Shown: positions 60,889 to 64,000 of the stretch, piece after piece
Numbering within the stretch: the stretch's first letter is position 1
Layout: each line of letters starts with the position of its first letter
Origin: Endozoicomonas gorgoniicola
GTDB taxonomy: Bacteria; Pseudomonadota; Gammaproteobacteria; Pseudomonadales; Endozoicomonadaceae
Length of the DNA: 64,000 nucleotides
Assembly: GCF_025562715.2 (NCBI RefSeq)
Contig: NZ_JAPFCC010000001.1
Coordinates: 3,552,501-3,616,500 of the forward strand
Reading direction: 5' to 3'
Notes under the pieces: model-generated
Told to the model about the DNA's origin: nothing
Databases searched by the model: none
Seen by the model: the letters and a program-made list of their open reading frames with translations, nothing else
Program-made: the position numbers and the translations under genes

Positions 60889-62424
60889 ATGAAACAGCCA
60901 CAGGGTGCCGGCGGAGTGCTGTCTGGCAATGGGCTAAAGTGGGCGCTTGTTGCTGGGATTGACATAGCGCTGCTGTATATCGTCACCATGATGTACGCAC
61001 AGGGAGAGATCGCTTTTGCCCTTGTGATCCTGCTGCTGGGAAGTATCGGAACCTGGGTCTTCACCAGTGAAAAAGCTTATAACTTCCGCTACGTCTACCC
61101 CAGTCTGCTGGGGGTGATACTGTTTGTGGTATTCCCTCTGATTTATACCGTCAATATTGCCTTCACCAACTACAGCTCAACCAACCTGCTGCCATTTGAT
61201 CGGGTTAAACAGATTCATCTGGATAAAACCTACAGCAGTGGCGAAGAAAAATTCGCCCTGAGCCTGTACCAGCACAACGACGCTTACCAGTTGCAACTGA
61301 CCAGCAAACAGAACAGCGACGAGTCTTACACGACAGAAGCCTTTACGGTTGCTGAGCTGCCTGCTGCCATCAGTGCCAATATGTCTACTGTCGCTGAAGG
61401 CGACAAGCTGTCTATGCGTGACGTGATCAAGCTGCGTGGCGACCTGGGTCAACTGAAAGTCATCTTGCCAAACCAATCCGAACTGGTGATGACCAGCCTG
61501 CGCGAATTTGGCTCAATGGCGCCTTTATTTAAAGAAGGTAACCACCAGAATCTGATCAACAACCAGACCGGCGACGTTTACCAACCAGACCATACAACCG
61601 GCTTCTATATGAGTCAGGATGGTGAGCGTATGGCGCCCGGCTTCACGGTTTATGTTGGCTGGGACAACTTTGTCAGAGTCCTCACCGATCCCGGCATTCA
61701 GGGCCCGTTCTGGAAAATCCTGGGCTGGACGGTTACCCATGCTGGCCTGACCGTGCTGTTTACCCTGGTTATTGGTTTGCTGCTGGCCTGTCTGGTGCAG
61801 TGGGAACCTCTGAAAGAAAGCGGCATCTATCGGGTAATGCTGATTCTTCCCTACGCAGTTCCTGCCTTTATATCCATCCTGATTTTCCGGGGTCTGTTCA
61901 ACCAGAACTTTGGTGAAATCAATATGGTGCTCAACAGTCTGTTTGGCATAAGCCCCGAATGGTTCACCAATGAATACCTGGCCAAAGCCATGATCCTGAT
62001 TGTGAACTGCTGGCTGGGTTACCCCTATATGATGATCCTCACCATGGGGCTGCTGAAAGCCATTCCGGAAGACCTGTACGAAGCATCTGCCATCGACGGT
62101 GCCAACCCGCTGCACAACCTGCGTCATATCACCGTACCGATGATTATTAAACCGTTGGTTCCGCTGTTGATTGCCAGCTTTGCCTTCAACTTTAACAACT
62201 TTGTACTGATCAACCTGCTGACCGGCGGTGGCCCGAACCTGATTGACGCCTCCACCCCGGCAGGAGCCACGGACATTCTGGTGAGTTACACCTTCCGTAT
62301 CGCCTTTGGCAGCTATGGGCAGGACTACGGTCTGGCGTCCGCCATTGCCGGTCTGATCTTTGTCATCGTTGGCGTTATCGCCTGGGCCAACCTGAAAGCC
62401 ACCAGCAAACTGCAGGAGCAATAA
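60889..62424 (+). CDS. malF: Maltose ABC transporter permease MalF
   Basis: The ATG at 60889 has GGAG ten bases before it and gives 511 residues, close to E. coli MalF; an upstream frame extension overlaps the intercistronic hairpin and is rejected. Two N-terminal membrane segments, a third, and then the large periplasmic P2 domain (about residues 95-270) precede five further segments. The cytoplasmic EAA loop (YEASAIDGANPLHNLRHITVP) docks on MalK. It forms the channel with MalG in the inner membrane. Confidence 0.96.
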   Translation: MKQPQGAGGVLSGNGLKWALVAGIDIALLYIVTMMYAQGEIAFALVILLLGSIGTWVFTSEKAYNFRYVYPSLLGVILFVVFPLIYTVNIAFTNYSSTNLLPFDRVKQIHLDKTYSSGEEKFALSLYQHNDAYQLQLTSKQNSDESYTTEAFTVAELPAAISANMSTVAEGDKLSMRDVIKLRGDLGQLKVILPNQSELVMTSLREFGSMAPLFKEGNHQNLINNQTGDVYQPDHTTGFYMSQDGERMAPGFTVYVGWDNFVRVLTDPGIQGPFWKILGWTVTHAGLTVLFTLVIGLLLACLVQWEPLKESGIYRVMLILPYAVPAFISILIFRGLFNQNFGEINMVLNSLFGISPEWFTNEYLAKAMILIVNCWLGYPYMMILTMGLLKAIPEDLYEASAIDGANPLHNLRHITVPMIIKPLVPLLIASFAFNFNNFVLINLLTGGGPNLIDASTPAGATDILVSYTFRIAFGSYGQDYGLASAIAGLIFVIVGVIAWANLKATSKLQEQ

Positions 62425-62426
62425 AC

Positions 62427-63317
62427 ATGGCAATGGTGCAACCAAGAAACCTGAAATACCGTGTTTGGGCAGCCCGACTGTTTCTGATCGTGTTCCTGTG
62501 CCTGATCATGTTTCCGTTCCTGATGATCATTTCCGTATCATTCCGGTCCGGTAACTTTGCCACAGGCAGCCTGATTCCCAGTAATCCGAGTCTGGAGCAC
62601 TGGGCCATGGCCCTGGGTATTCCCTGGGAAGCAGCTGACGGCACCATTATGGAGCCGACCTTCCCGGTACTCACCTGGCTGTGGAACTCCGTGAAGATCA
62701 GCGTTGTGACATCCGCGTTTATTCTGCTGCTGTCCACTACCGGCGCCTATGCATTTGCCCGCCTGCGCTTCCGCTTCAAACAGGGGCTGCTGCAAATGAT
62801 GATGATCATGCAGATGTTCCCGGCGGTACTTGCACTGGTGGCCTTCCACGCAATCTTCGACAAACTGGGCAACTTTATCCCATGGCTGGGGCTGAATACC
62901 CATGGCGCGCTGACCATCGCTTACCTGGGCGGTGTGACCATGAACATCTGGCTGATCAAAGGTTACTTTGAAAGCATTGATAATGCCCTGGAAGAGTCTG
63001 CCGCCATTGACGGTGCAACTCCCTGGCAGGCCTTCCGCCATATTCTGCTGCCCCTGTCGGTACCGATTCTGGCGGTGGTGTTTATCCTGGCGTTTATTGC
63101 CACGATTGGTGAATACCCGGTGGCTTCCGTTCTGGTGCAGGACATGGACAAACTGACGCTGGCCGTGGGTGCCAACCAGTTCCTGAACCCGCAGAACTAT
63201 CTCTGGGGTGACTTTGCCGCTTCTGCGGTACTGACCGGCCTGCCGATCACGATTATCTTCCTGACGGCACAGCGCTATCTGGTCAGCGGACTCACCGCAG
63301 GCGGCGTTAAAGGTTAA
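62427..63317 (+). CDS. malG: Maltose ABC transporter permease MalG
   Basis: This 296-residue partner of MalF has six membrane segments and the EAA loop LEESAAIDGATPWQAFRHILLPL near residues 190-212. The C-terminal end GLTAGGVKG matches the family end that reaches into the translocation path. It starts two bases after the malF stop codon, so it is translationally coupled. Confidence 0.97.
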   Translation: MAMVQPRNLKYRVWAARLFLIVFLCLIMFPFLMIISVSFRSGNFATGSLIPSNPSLEHWAMALGIPWEAADGTIMEPTFPVLTWLWNSVKISVVTSAFILLLSTTGAYAFARLRFRFKQGLLQMMMIMQMFPAVLALVAFHAIFDKLGNFIPWLGLNTHGALTIAYLGGVTMNIWLIKGYFESIDNALEESAAIDGATPWQAFRHILLPLSVPILAVVFILAFIATIGEYPVASVLVQDMDKLTLAVGANQFLNPQNYLWGDFAASAVLTGLPITIIFLTAQRYLVSGLTAGGVKG

Positions 63318-63408
63318 ACGACACTTTACAGCGAAAAATCAGAGTATGCTGGCTGGGTAAAAACAACACTCAGCCAGCCAAAACGACAAGATTACGGAAT
63401 TCAATATA

Positions 63409-64000
63409 ATGGCTGACTTGAAACTGGCAGGACTGGATAAAAGTTACGACGGCGGCAACTCTTACGTTCTGAAAAACATTAACCTGGATATTAACGACGG
63501 TGAGTTCGTTGCCTTTGTTGGCCCGTCCGGCTGCGGAAAATCAACCCTGCTGCGTATGATTTGTGGCCTGGAAGATATCACCGACGGCCAGCTGGAAATT
63601 GACCATGAACGTGTGAACGAAATGCCACCCAACGAGCGTCGTGTAGGCATGGTGTTCCAGTCTTATGCCCTGTATCCCCACATGACCGTGGCTGAAAACA
63701 TGGCATTCGGCCTGAAACTGGCGAAAGTCAAAAAGTCCGTTATCGACGAACGGGTTAAAGAAGCCGCCCGCATTCTGCAACTGGAACCTCTGCTGGATCG
63801 TAAGCCCAAAGCCATGTCCGGTGGTCAGCGTCAGCGGGTAGCCATTGGTCGCTCGATTGTTCAGGAGCCAAGGGTTTTCCTGTTCGATGAACCACTGTCC
63901 AACCTGGACGTTGCCCTGCGGGTACAGATGCGTCAGGAACTGTCCCGCATCCACAGTCGTCTGAAAACCACTGCCGTTTATGTAACCCATGACCAGGTGG
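63409..64000 (+). CDS. malK: Maltose ABC transporter ATPase MalK, N-terminal part (runs off right edge)
   Basis: 197 codons of the nucleotide-binding domain are present. Walker A GPSGCGKST (about residues 37-45), Q-loop VFQSYALYPHMTV, signature MSGGQRQRVAIGRSIV, Walker B VFLFDEPLSNLD and the switch histidine VTHDQV follow in order. MalK drives MalFG transport. The C-terminal regulatory domain lies beyond the window. A 91-bp gap with no strong ribosome site separates it from malG. Confidence 0.96.
   Translation, partial: MADLKLAGLDKSYDGGNSYVLKNINLDINDGEFVAFVGPSGCGKSTLLRMICGLEDITDGQLEIDHERVNEMPPNERRVGMVFQSYALYPHMTVAENMAFGLKLAKVKKSVIDERVKEAARILQLEPLLDRKPKAMSGGQRQRVAIGRSIVQEPRVFLFDEPLSNLDVALRVQMRQELSRIHSRLKTTAVYVTHDQV

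Noticed and set aside
61525..62445. Minus-strand open frame of 306 codons opposite malF
   Set aside because: malF has the correct length, membrane topology and EAA loop; the antisense frame is a shadow.

Overview
The window is a gammaproteobacterial chromosome segment of moderate GC content. It reads like a host-associated marine member of the Oceanospirillales, most like Endozoicomonas. That placement is an inference from gene order (fleQ/fleN/fliA, ccm operon, yqiB-cpdA, lgt-thyA), complete glycogen and maltose systems, and eukaryote-type or toxin-like secreted proteins between housekeeping genes. No tRNA, rRNA or CRISPR array was seen.

Layout. 1-1258 is the start of smc, running off the left edge. 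1541-3507 is a two-gene accessory island: a secreted protein of unknown function and a degenerate heat-labile-enterotoxin-A-like protein. 3647-9381 is a cytochrome c maturation operon, ccmC-D-E-F-G-H-I, without ccmA or ccmB. A DnaA-box cluster and a rhodanese-like protein lacking its cysteine follow. 10360-13991 holds the flagellar regulators fliA, fleN and fleQ, with no flhF or flhA beside them. 14251-14949 is an IS1634-type remnant. 15118-16807 carries yqiB, cpdA and a small unknown gene.

16985-26963 is an unusual metabolic/membrane locus. Two YtcJ-like amidohydrolases flank a serine hydrolase and a three-gene SPFH operon, whose first gene fuses a cation diffusion facilitator domain to an HflK-like SPFH domain. 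A divergent LysR regulator has a clear palindromic operator. 27022-29362 has a YbfF-type esterase and an M20 peptidase. 29448-31214 encodes a SET-domain protein with a basic tail, a candidate nucleomodulin. 31405-33957 is lgt-thyA with a TauE-type permease. 34219-38992 has an LpxL-type acyltransferase, a large secreted zinc-ribbon protein, and a hybrid gene made of a prkA 5' end joined to unrelated AT-rich sequence.

39127-54894 is a glycogen cluster read leftward: glgP, glgB2, glgX, pgm, glgC, glgA, glgB1. A complete IS1182-family element with 4-bp CTAG target duplications sits in codon 4 of pgm; the IS end happens to restore an open frame. 55592-64000 is the maltose/maltodextrin system: lamB, a divergent LacI-type regulator, a secreted Cys-motif protein, then malE-malF-malG-malK (malK runs off the right edge). 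Matching LacI-type operators lie upstream of glgP and of malE, which suggests that one regulator couples maltodextrin uptake with glycogen turnover.
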